Assembly (NCBI GenBank): GCA_031283405.1 | Contig: JAITBX010000027.1 | Coordinates: forward strand, 1-9,357 | Length of the DNA stretch: 9,357 bases | Direction of reading: 5' to 3' | Origin: Burkholderiales bacterium | GTDB taxonomy: Bacteria > Pseudomonadota > Gammaproteobacteria > Burkholderiales > Casimicrobiaceae | Shown: positions 1 through 6,085 of the stretch, in pieces | Numbering within the stretch: the stretch's first letter is position 1 | How the letters are laid out: each line of letters opens with the position of its first letter | Position numbers and translations under genes: made by a program | Notes under the pieces: model-generated | Told to the model about the DNA's origin: nothing | Seen by the model: the letters and a program-made list of their open reading frames with translations, nothing else | The model's database searches: none

Positions 1-1281
1 ATCGACTCCGTTGCCGGGATGACGCCGTTTGAGGCTGATGAGTATCGCGGCAAGGTGGCGGACGGAACGATCAAGGAGCAGGCGGACGCGGAAATCGCCA
101 AGTACGTTGACGAGATCAAGGCCGACGCGCCCATGAACGCGGTGCGCAGCAAGGTATTTGGTCAACTGGAGGGCGTCAGACACATCAGCAAATACACCAA
201 AGCGGAAAACCTGCTGCAAGCGTCGGCGGTAGCGCGCATGTATCAGCGCTTGGCCGATCGCCTCAACGAGGGCGCGCCGGAGGATCAGCACAAAACGGCG
301 GAGGACTATTGGAACGAGCGCCCGATGCGGTTGGTCAGCGATGCGATACGGGAGAATCAGACTCTTGGGCAGCGCAAGACGACGGTCGAGGCTGAGACTG
401 AGCGCTGGCGGACGGGGTTGCAGGGGCTTGGGTCATGGCGCGACGCCAGCACGGCCAACATGCGCACTCCCGTGGTGCTGTATCACATGGGAGAGAAAAA
501 CCCGACACTCTCTTTGTCGGCTTCGTATCTCGACAAGGTTGTAAACAAACATCCCGATGTTCCGCCTGAAGTTCTGCAAAACCTGCCCGCCCTGCTGCAT
601 GATCCTGTCGCCGTGTTCCCGCATCAAGAGGGCGGCTTAAACGTTCTTATTGACGCAAAAACGGAAAACGGCGATCCGATGGTTGTCGGTGTGCGCGACG
701 GAAAAATCAGAACGATAACTCCTGTCAACGGAGAAGAGGTCAGAACCGGCAACGATGTTCTGCTCGACAGAATCGAGGAGGCGCTCAAGGTCAAGAAGGG
801 CGGCGTCAATACGCGGGTTTACTATCGCGGCGTTTCTGAAAACAATGAACCCGCGAGAAGTCCAGAAATGGAGGGCGCGGGTTCAGCTACGGCTCGGGCT
901 AATGCACCATTGTCATTAGGGGAGTTGTTCCGTCAGCGCCGCAATGTTACCACAAGAGAGAAACTTGTCAACACTTACGGAGAGCACTATTACCAGCACG
1001 CCCATGACATAGGAGATATTTCCGCGCTGGCGGATGTCGGCATCGAATACCGTATAAAAGAAGATGGCGGCGTTGAGTTTTTTCGTACAGGCAAACCCGA
1101 TGAAACCGTTGACGTTGACAACATTCTTGATGCCGCCCTTGATTCACATGAGTTAGGCGATGATGGGAAGGTTACGACAATAAAAGCCGACGCCAAAGAC
1201 GTTGCAGCTGCCGACGCGGCAAAGAGAATCATTGACGCCAATCATCGGGGAGACAAAGCGGTGAATCGCGCTTATCGTTAA
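1..1281 (+). CDS. Phage-type polyvalent protein fragment with MuF C-terminal-like domain (5' partial)
   Basis: The frame is open from the first base of the window, so the gene almost certainly starts upstream and the ATG at 19 is an internal methionine. About 426 codons are visible, ending at a TAA. Numbering from the Met at 19: residues 1-140 are charged and probably helical, as in the linkers of giant phage or conjugative-element proteins. Residues about 150-270 resemble the phage MuF C-terminal domain: an L-x-K-x(3)-H stretch, a run of the form 'LPALLHDPVAVF', then a strand rich in V, I and G. That domain is known from phage Mu F-like head proteins, polymorphic toxins and polyvalent proteins; its function is not settled. 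Residues 295-405 are not recognised. The last roughly 12 codons lie antisense to the neighbouring ART gene and look like read-through past a rearrangement point near 1242-1247. The protein would probably act as an injected or co-transferred mobile-element factor, if made. Family assignment is from memory of motifs, not a profile search. Confidence 0.6.
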   Translation: MDSVAGMTPFEADEYRGKVADGTIKEQADAEIAKYVDEIKADAPMNAVRSKVFGQLEGVRHISKYTKAENLLQASAVARMYQRLADRLNEGAPEDQHKTAEDYWNERPMRLVSDAIRENQTLGQRKTTVEAETERWRTGLQGLGSWRDASTANMRTPVVLYHMGEKNPTLSLSASYLDKVVNKHPDVPPEVLQNLPALLHDPVAVFPHQEGGLNVLIDAKTENGDPMVVGVRDGKIRTITPVNGEEVRTGNDVLLDRIEEALKVKKGGVNTRVYYRGVSENNEPARSPEMEGAGSATARANAPLSLGELFRQRRNVTTREKLVNTYGEHYYQHAHDIGDISALADVGIEYRIKEDGGVEFFRTGKPDETVDVDNILDAALDSHELGDDGKVTTIKADAKDVAAADAAKRIIDANHRGDKAVNRAYR

Positions 1282-2490
1282 CTCTCCTTTTGAGTCGGGA
1301 TGACTATGGTCAAGAGTTGCGTTCTCAAACAGCTTGTCAACGTTAGCAACAGCAAGCAAATGGCTTTCGAGAGATTCAGACTTTTTGATAGCAGAATCGC
1401 TGGTCATCTTTGCAAGGTTGCGTTTCGATACCACCCCCACAAAACCGCTGTCCGCATTGGTAATCTGCTTGCCAACAAACGTCCCTGCACGTTCTCTCGC
1501 TTCAGCGAGCATCGCCGCTTTCCGCTCCGGCGTAGCGCGCTCGACAATCTGGTGCGCGTCACCAGTGGACGATTGATAAAACCGGTTCAACATCTCGATC
1601 GACTTGTCGTCGAAGATCACGAAATTGTGGCTGCCTTCTCCCTTGCTGCGCGATGAACCGTCAAGATAGCGGATACCCTTGATGCCGGCACGATTCAGAA
1701 ATTCGCTGGCAGCTTGCTCATCTGGTATTCTTCCGGCATAACCATCGACGCCATACCTGCCAAATGATTTTGCAATCTCACGATAAACCTGTTCTCCGGA
1801 GCCCGTGCTTCCGTTCAGAACAAGATCGCCTTTTTCATTTCTGTACGCGATACTATGATCGTCGTAGCCTTCCCTTGCAGCCTGTTCTGCAATTGCTTTC
1901 AGGTGTTCCGGCGAAGGCTTGTTGTCCCAATCCAAAAGCTCATGGTTTTCGGGAATGTTGACCTCGTAGAGCTTTCCTAATCCGCTGTTTAATTTTTTTC
2001 TGTAGTGCTCCGCCACATCCTTGTTGCCCGCAAAGTACAACCCCCAGCCGTAAGCCTGAGCACCTTCGCCGATGCCGATATGGTCGAGCATGAAGCGCTC
2101 GAATTCGTGCGGGGAGCCGTGCCAGGCGGATTGAAAAAACAGCTTTTCTCCGACGCCTTTTATACCGCGCGAGAAATCAACCGCCGCGTTGAGCATATCA
2201 GAAAGCTCGCCTCTGTAAGCGTGTCCTTCCACCCAGTTGTGATCCGTAGGCGTGTGCAATCCGGATTGGTTTCCGTGATCGGCAAACCGCAGTTTCAGCG
2301 TTTCGCCCTCCCTCGCGGCGGCTGAGCCTTCCGGCGGATTGATATAGAGATATTCGCTGAAAGATGTTGCGCCTTTGTGCGGTCTTCCGCCATCAAAATC
2401 CACCCCAAGGCTTTCCAGATAAGCCGTCGCCGCGTCAAACGCCTGTCCGGCAGTGGCACTTCCGTCTATATCGTCAAGCGATGACGGCAA
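1153..2490 (-). CDS. Polyvalent protein fragment with ART-PolyVal-like ADP-ribosyltransferase and LPD3-like regions, probably broken at both ends
   Basis: This 445-codon frame starts at a TTG with no convincing Shine-Dalgarno. The same frame stays open upstream to a stop at 2554-2556 without an ATG, so the true N-terminus is probably lost. Residues 1-110 include a 'KLRFADH' stretch reminiscent of small accessory domains in polyvalent proteins. Residues about 121-300 look like an ART-PolyVal domain: 'AWHGSP' with His124 as the likely NAD-binding His, 'GAQAYGWGLYF' supplying the Tyr/turn region, and 'GIKGIRYLDG...NFVIFDD' as the terminal strands where the acidic catalytic residue would lie. Such domains are predicted to transfer ADP-ribose from NAD to a target, modifying host factors early in phage or plasmid entry. 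Residues about 357-416 resemble the start of LPD3 ('HLLAVANVDKLFENA...ISAIHRFVSPM'). The tail after about residue 416 is Cys/Gly-rich and unlike that domain, so I infer truncation at 1242-1247. It overlaps the end of the convergent plus-strand gene by 129 bp. ART assignment is fairly sure; activity is doubtful. Confidence 0.65.
   Translation of the reverse strand: MPSSLDDIDGSATAGQAFDAATAYLESLGVDFDGGRPHKGATSFSEYLYINPPEGSAAAREGETLKLRFADHGNQSGLHTPTDHNWVEGHAYRGELSDMLNAAVDFSRGIKGVGEKLFFQSAWHGSPHEFERFMLDHIGIGEGAQAYGWGLYFAGNKDVAEHYRKKLNSGLGKLYEVNIPENHELLDWDNKPSPEHLKAIAEQAAREGYDDHSIAYRNEKGDLVLNGSTGSGEQVYREIAKSFGRYGVDGYAGRIPDEQAASEFLNRAGIKGIRYLDGSSRSKGEGSHNFVIFDDKSIEMLNRFYQSSTGDAHQIVERATPERKAAMLAEARERAGTFVGKQITNADSGFVGVVSKRNLAKMTSDSAIKKSESLESHLLAVANVDKLFENATLDHSHPDSKGELTISAIHRFVSPMIGVNDSLCRVGSCNVFGVGFYCRNLPIIA
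1242..2484. other. Inferred inverted or rearranged block bounded by a 6-bp inverted repeat
   Basis: The recognisable parts of the plus-strand proteins stop at about 1245 and resume at about 2481. The recognisable part of the minus-strand ART/LPD3 protein fills the space between. The left limit carries TCATCG (1242-1247) and the right limit CGATGA (2479-2484), which are reverse complements. Flipping the block makes the LPD3-like frame read directly into the right-hand plus-strand fragment (…RFVSPM then TAKEG…). At the left joint the frames do not match and a stop follows, so a simple inversion does not restore one intact gene. Loss of DNA or an assembly or amplification chimera remains possible. 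A 6-bp match is weak evidence alone; its position at both frame boundaries is what makes it notable. Confidence 0.35.
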
Positions 2491-2666
2491 AGGAAGGTCT
2501 GCACCCCGATATGGTGGCGGAGTTGAAAGGATTCGATTCCGGAGACAAGATGGTCAGGGAATTGCTCAAGGCCGAGCCGCCGGAGAAGGCCATCGCCGAT
2601 TTGACGGACGCCAAGATGATCGAGCGCTACGGCGAATTGTCAACGCCGAAAGCGGTGGCGCTGAAG
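2481..2666 (+). pseudogene. Polyvalent phage-protein remnant, about 62 codons
   Basis: The plus frame here reads 'MTAKEGLHPDMVAELKGF' and, further on, 'SGDKMVRELLKAEPPEKAI' and 'MIERYGEL'. This resembles an internal helical segment found in very large polyvalent proteins of phages and integrative elements, typically of the form 'GLhPDvvAElfGFsSGdxlvrxLl…M.erhGdL'. No start with a ribosome binding site is visible. Beyond about 2666 the sequence turns into an A-rich lysine run and then unrelated host-like sequence ahead of dctA. It is therefore a fragment, not a gene. It lies on the same strand as the left-edge fragment and may derive from the same parent gene. The resemblance is from memory of the family; a profile search was not possible. 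Confidence 0.5.
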
Positions 2667-2708
2667 ATAAAGAAAAGCAAGCGGCGAAAAAAAATGTCTG
2701 CCGTAGCG

Positions 2709-2714
2709 TACAAT
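2709..2714 (+). promoter_or_regulatory. Possible -10 element for dctA
   Basis: TACAAT, preceded by GCG, lies 80 bp upstream of the chosen dctA start, just beyond the end of the mobile-element remnant. No good -35 hexamer is visible at 17 bp spacing; the stretch there is A-rich. The same GCGTACAAT core occurs ahead of lemA. Only a weak assignment is justified. Confidence 0.3.
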
Positions 2715-2794
2715 CTCACCCGTCAATCTGCGCAACAAAGATCGCCGTTACATTTTTCACACCGCTCGCTTCCGCCATCACCTCACGAAAACCC

Positions 2795-4132
2795 ATGCTT
2801 CCCATTTCTCCCGCCGATAATAGCAACGCCAACACCCCCCCTTCCCTGCCGCCGCTGCGCAAGCGCTGGTACAAGGTGTTGTACATCCAGGTGTTGATCG
2901 CCATCGTGGCCGGCATCATGCTCGGCTGGCTCTATCCCGACCTCGGCAAAGACATGAAGCCGCTGGGCGATGCTTTCATCAAACTGGTCAAAATGATTAT
3001 CGCGCCGGTCATCTTCCTGACGGTGGTCACCGGCATCGCGGGCATGAGCAATTTGCGCGCGGTCGGGCGCATCACCGGCAAAGCGCTGATTTATTTCCTG
3101 TGCTTTTCCACGCTGGCGCTCATCGTCGGGATGGTCGTCGCCAATGTCGTGCAACCGGGCGCGGGAATGAACATCGACCCCGCTTCGCTCGATCCGTCCA
3201 AGGTCAGCGGTTATCTCAAGAAAGCGCATGACTCCACCGTTACCGGCTTTCTTCTGAACATCATTCCGGAAACGCTGATAAGCCCGCTGACTTCGGGCGA
3301 CGTATTGCAAGTGTTGTTCGTCGCCATTCTGTTCGGCATCTCGATCGCGCTGGTCGGCGAACGGGCGCGTCCGGTATTCGACCTCTTCAATGCGCTCTCG
3401 ATGCCGGTGTTCAAAGTCGTGAGCCTGCTGATGCGCGCCGCGCCGATCGGCGCGTTCGGCGCGATGGCCTACACCATCGGCGCGTATGGCATCAAATCCG
3501 TCAGCAATCTGGCGGCGCTGGTGGCAACGTTCTACATCACTTCGCTGTTTTTCATTCTGGTCATTCTGGGCATTGTCGCGCGCTACAACGGCTTTTCCAT
3601 TTTCAAATTGATCCGACTCATCAAAGACGAACTGTTGCTGGTGCTGGGCACCAGTTCATCAGAATCGGCGTTGCCCGCCCTGATGCAAAAAATGGAACGC
3701 TCCGGCTGCGCCAAGCCGGTGGTGGGGCTGGTGATCCCGCTGGGTTACAGTTTCAACCTTGACGGCACCAACATCTACATGTCGCTGGCGGCGCTGTTCA
3801 TCGCGCAAGCGCTGGACATTCATCTCTCGTTTGGGCATCAGATCACGCTGCTGCTGGTCGCTATGGTAAGTTCCAAAGGCGCGGCAGGCGTCACCGGCGC
3901 GGGCTTCATTACGCTGGCCGCCACGCTCACCGTGCTGCCGGAGTTGCCGGTAGAAGGCATGGTGCTGGTGCTGGGCGTGGATCGCTTCATGAGCGAATGC
4001 CGCTCGCTGACCAACTTCACCGGCAACGCCGTCGCCTCCATCGTCGTTTCACGCTGGGACAAACAACTCGATGAACAGCGCTTGCAAGCCGTGCTCGACA
4101 ATCCTGAACTGCTGGAACAGCCGGAGGCGTAG
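2795..4132 (+). CDS. dctA: C4-dicarboxylate transporter DctA (DAACS family symporter)
   Basis: The protein is an inner-membrane cation-coupled symporter importing succinate, fumarate, malate and related dicarboxylates. It is 445 residues and closely resembles E. coli DctA (428 residues) along its full length. Visible hallmarks: 'MKPLGDAFIKLVKMIIAPVIF' (residues 54-74), 'VVQPGAGMN' (118-126), the first re-entrant hairpin serine motif 'TSSSESALP' (286-294), 'GYSFNLDGT' (317-325) corresponding to the NMDGT cation/substrate motif, the second hairpin 'SSKGAAGVTG' (359-368), and 'DRFMSECRSLTNFTGN' (396-411) with the conserved Asp, Arg and Asn residues that line the substrate and cation sites. The frame is open much further upstream, but that stretch reads through the phage remnant in another frame, so I chose the ATG at 2795. 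This gives a hydrophilic Ser/Pro/Asn N-tail of about 20 residues before the usual start of the family. The ribosome binding site is weak. Two-component DctBD or DcuSR regulators, often nearby, are absent here. Confidence 0.95.
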   Translation: MLPISPADNSNANTPPSLPPLRKRWYKVLYIQVLIAIVAGIMLGWLYPDLGKDMKPLGDAFIKLVKMIIAPVIFLTVVTGIAGMSNLRAVGRITGKALIYFLCFSTLALIVGMVVANVVQPGAGMNIDPASLDPSKVSGYLKKAHDSTVTGFLLNIIPETLISPLTSGDVLQVLFVAILFGISIALVGERARPVFDLFNALSMPVFKVVSLLMRAAPIGAFGAMAYTIGAYGIKSVSNLAALVATFYITSLFFILVILGIVARYNGFSIFKLIRLIKDELLLVLGTSSSESALPALMQKMERSGCAKPVVGLVIPLGYSFNLDGTNIYMSLAALFIAQALDIHLSFGHQITLLLVAMVSSKGAAGVTGAGFITLAATLTVLPELPVEGMVLVLGVDRFMSECRSLTNFTGNAVASIVVSRWDKQLDEQRLQAVLDNPELLEQPEA

Positions 4133-4144
4133 GGGCGATCGCCC
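4133..4144. terminator. Perfect palindrome immediately after dctA; possible terminator stem
   Basis: GGGCGATCGCCC begins right after the dctA TAG. It can fold as a GGGC/GCCC stem with a GATC loop. No T-run follows, so it is not a classic intrinsic terminator; it may only be a short palindrome that slows 3' decay. Function is uncertain. Confidence 0.3.
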
Positions 4145-4193
4145 TCGGTCGTCCGTGCTGCGGGCGGCAAAACGCTTCCCCCCACATTTTGAC

Positions 4194-4245
4194 CCCTGAT
4201 CCCCTATTCCTGAAACCCTGCTTCCTAAAACCCTGATTCCTGATA
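4194..4245 (+). repeat. Degenerate 15-bp tandem repeat, about 3.5 copies
   Basis: Three adjacent units are visible: CCCTATTCCTGAAA (4202-4215), CCCTGCTTCCTAAAA (4216-4230) and CCCTGATTCCTGATA (4231-4245). A partial unit CCCTGAT sits at 4194-4200. The consensus is roughly CCCTGNTTCCTRAAA. It lies in the spacer between dctA and cimA, upstream of the possible cimA promoter. Function is not known. Confidence 0.65.
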
Positions 4246-4270
4246 GGGAGAAAGAAGCGAAAAAAACCAT

Positions 4271-4276
4271 TACACT
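4271..4276 (+). promoter_or_regulatory. Possible -10 element for cimA
   Basis: TACACT lies 43 bp upstream of the cimA start, after an A-rich stretch (4258-4266). No clear TTGACA-like -35 is seen, so the assignment is weak. Position and the lack of any other candidate in the spacer are the reasons for listing it. Confidence 0.25.
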
Positions 4277-4319
4277 ACGGTCTATTCCAAATTTCCACGC
4301 CACTCGAAGGGAGACGTCG

Positions 4320-5927
4320 ATGAAAACCGCACCAACATCCGCGCCAGCCACGACAAGTTTCGACCCGTGTCAGTGGGTTCTCATCTACGACACCACGCTC
4401 CGCGACGGCACCCAAGGCGAGGGCATCAATCTTTCTGTCACCGACAAACTCCTCATCACACAAAAGCTCGACGAGTTCGGCGTGGACTACATCGAAGGCG
4501 GTTTCCCCGGATCGAATCCGCGCGACATCACCTTTTTTCAGGAAGCGCGAAAGTTGCGCCTCAAACACGCCCGTCTTGTCGCGTTCGGCGCCACGCGACG
4601 CGCCAACGCCAAGGCTTCCGACGATCCGCAACTGCGCACGCTCCTCGACAGCGGTATGCCCGTGATGACCATCGTCGGCAAAACCTGGAATCTCCACGTC
4701 ACCGAAATTCTCAACACCGCGCTCGACGAAAACCTCGCCATGATCGGCGACTCCTGCGCGTTCCTCTCTGCGCAAGGCCGCGAAGTCATCTACGACGCCG
4801 AACATTTTTTCGACGGCTACAAAGCCGACCCCGACTACGCCCTGCGCACCCTCGACGCTGCGCTGAAAAACGGCGCGAACATTCTCACGCTCTGCGACAC
4901 AAACGGCGGCACGCTCGTCGCCGACTTTGAAAAAATCGTCGCTCGCGTCGTCACCGAGTTCGGCGCAGATACGGTCGGTCTGCACTGCCACAACGACTCC
5001 GGCCTCGCTGTCGCACTCTCGCTGGCCGGCGTTCAAGCCGGCGCGCGCCTCGTGCAAGGCACCATCAACGGCTACGGCGAGCGCACCGGCAACGCCAACC
5101 TCGTCACCATCATCCCCAACCTCGTCCTGAAAATGGGCTGCGCCGCGCATTGCGCGCCCAACCTCGCGCAACTACGCACACTCTCGCACTACTTTGACGA
5201 GCTTGCGAACCTGCGCCCCAACATTCACGCGCCCTACGTCGGTACCTCCGCCTTCGCGCACAAGGGCGGCCTGCACGCCAACGCCGCGCAAAAAGTCAAA
5301 TCCAGCTATGAGCACATCGACCCCGCGCTCGTCGGCAACCGCACCCGCGTTCTCGTTTCCGACATGGCGGGTCGCAGTTCCATCGCGATGAAAGCCCGCG
5401 AACTTGGCTACGAGTTTGATGAAAAATCTCCCTTCGTCAAAGAACTCATCGAGGAGTTGAAAGAACTTGAATTTCGCGGCTACGAATTTGAAGCTGCCGA
5501 CGCCTCTTTGAAACTCCTCCTCGCCAAACACCTCGGCCACCGAAAAGCGTTTTTTGAACTGCAAAATTATCGTGTGACCGTCGAGCGTCGCAATGGAGAA
5601 CTCATCACCGAAGCCACAGTGAAACTCCAGGTGAACGGCAAAACCTATCACACCGTCGCCGAAGGAACCGGTCCGATCGGCGCGCTCGACCGCGCGTTGC
5701 GCGACGCGCTCGAAACGGTTTATCCGCAACTCAAAACCGTTTCACTCACCGACTACAAAGTGCGTATCCTCGACAGCAAACAAAGCACGAACGCCCGCAC
5801 CCGCGTCCTCATCGAAACAACCGACGGCCACGCCATCTGGGGCACGGTCGGCGTGAGCGCAAACATCATCGACGCCAGTTGGGAAGCGCTGCGCGACTCT
5901 GTCGAATACAAACTTCTGCGCGGCTGA
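4320..5927 (+). CDS. cimA: Citramalate synthase (isopropylmalate/homocitrate synthase family)
   Basis: The enzyme condenses pyruvate with acetyl-CoA to (R)-citramalate, opening the threonine-independent route to 2-oxobutanoate and isoleucine. The 535-residue length and layout match the longer bacterial citramalate synthase family (TIGR00977 type). The catalytic TIM barrel holds 'DTTLRDGTQGEG' (24-35, metal-binding Asp and catalytic Arg), 'LHCHNDSGLA' (221-230, metal-binding His222 and His224), 'GYGERTGNANL' (251-261) and 'HKGGLHA' (314-320). Residues about 408-533 form the C-terminal LeuA-type regulatory/dimer domain, where isoleucine feedback would act. The ATG at 4320 has a strong AAGGGAG site (4307-4313) six bases upstream. 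Leucine is written mainly as CTC, unlike dctA and lemA with more CTG and TTG, which hints at transfer from another phylum. A homocitrate or 2-isopropylmalate synthase is less likely given the 'GFPGSNPRD' signature at 61-69 and overall fit. Confidence 0.9.
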   Translation: MKTAPTSAPATTSFDPCQWVLIYDTTLRDGTQGEGINLSVTDKLLITQKLDEFGVDYIEGGFPGSNPRDITFFQEARKLRLKHARLVAFGATRRANAKASDDPQLRTLLDSGMPVMTIVGKTWNLHVTEILNTALDENLAMIGDSCAFLSAQGREVIYDAEHFFDGYKADPDYALRTLDAALKNGANILTLCDTNGGTLVADFEKIVARVVTEFGADTVGLHCHNDSGLAVALSLAGVQAGARLVQGTINGYGERTGNANLVTIIPNLVLKMGCAAHCAPNLAQLRTLSHYFDELANLRPNIHAPYVGTSAFAHKGGLHANAAQKVKSSYEHIDPALVGNRTRVLVSDMAGRSSIAMKARELGYEFDEKSPFVKELIEELKELEFRGYEFEAADASLKLLLAKHLGHRKAFFELQNYRVTVERRNGELITEATVKLQVNGKTYHTVAEGTGPIGALDRALRDALETVYPQLKTVSLTDYKVRILDSKQSTNARTRVLIETTDGHAIWGTVGVSANIIDASWEALRDSVEYKLLRG

Positions 5928-5945
5928 CGGGAAAACGCAGATGGG

Positions 5946-5990
5946 CAGAGCGCGCTGGGATGAAGCGTAGCGTAATCCCAGCGCGCTCTG
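5946..5990. terminator. Long perfect inverted repeat between convergent genes (REP-like or bidirectional terminator)
   Basis: CAGAGCGCGCTGGGAT (5946-5961) is repeated as its exact reverse complement at 5975-5990, with a 13-nt loop. The 16-bp GC-rich stem sits 18 bp after the cimA stop and about 95 bp past the stop of the convergent gene. No T-run follows on either strand, so a REP-like transcript-stabilising or transcription-slowing element is as likely as a terminator. The GGGAT…ATCCC core around a GCGTAGCG loop resembles dispersed palindromes common in some betaproteobacteria; that comparison is from memory. Confidence 0.7.
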
Positions 5991-6007
5991 TTGGGAATGC
6001 TGGGTTT

Positions 6008-6025
6008 GTGCGGCTTCGCCGCCAC
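6008..6025. repeat. Small hairpin with TTC loop
   Basis: GTGCGGC and GCCGCCAC flank a TTC loop and pair as a stem with one bulged C. It lies between the long inverted repeat and the CCCCTCC hairpin, so the convergent spacer holds at least three stem-loops in succession. Confidence 0.4.
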
Positions 6026-6055
6026 CCCTCCAAGGAGGGGAATGAGGAATTCCCC
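6025..6055. terminator. Two overlapping, mutually exclusive hairpins in the convergent spacer
   Basis: CCCCTCC (6025-6031) pairs with GGAGGGG (6034-6040). The same GGGG (6037-6040) also starts GGGGAAT (6037-6043), which pairs with ATTCCCC (6049-6055). Only one fold can form at a time. The element lies about 31 bp past the stop of the minus-strand gene and so could help end that transcript. No adjacent T-run supports classic intrinsic termination. Confidence 0.45.
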
Positions 6056-6085
6056 CGCCCGCCATAAACTCATCATGCCTTCCGC

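Noticed and set aside
2453..2794. Upstream extension of dctA to give a 559-residue protein
   Set aside because: The extra 114 residues are low-quality, out-of-frame sequence running through the phage remnant; DctA homology begins only after the ATG at 2795.
2364..2897. 177-codon plus-strand frame
   Set aside because: Only codons at 2481-2666 resemble a known protein; the start is antisense to the ART gene and the end overlaps dctA in another frame.
4135..4142. GCGATCGC octamer resembling the cyanobacterial HIP1 element
   Set aside because: It is a single occurrence within a short palindrome; nothing else suggests a cyanobacterium.
4275..5729. Long minus-strand frames (298 and 185 codons) opposite cimA
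   Set aside because: They lie antisense to a clearly conserved enzyme gene and arise from its C-ending codon use; the translations are Val/Gly/Asp-rich with no recognisable domain.
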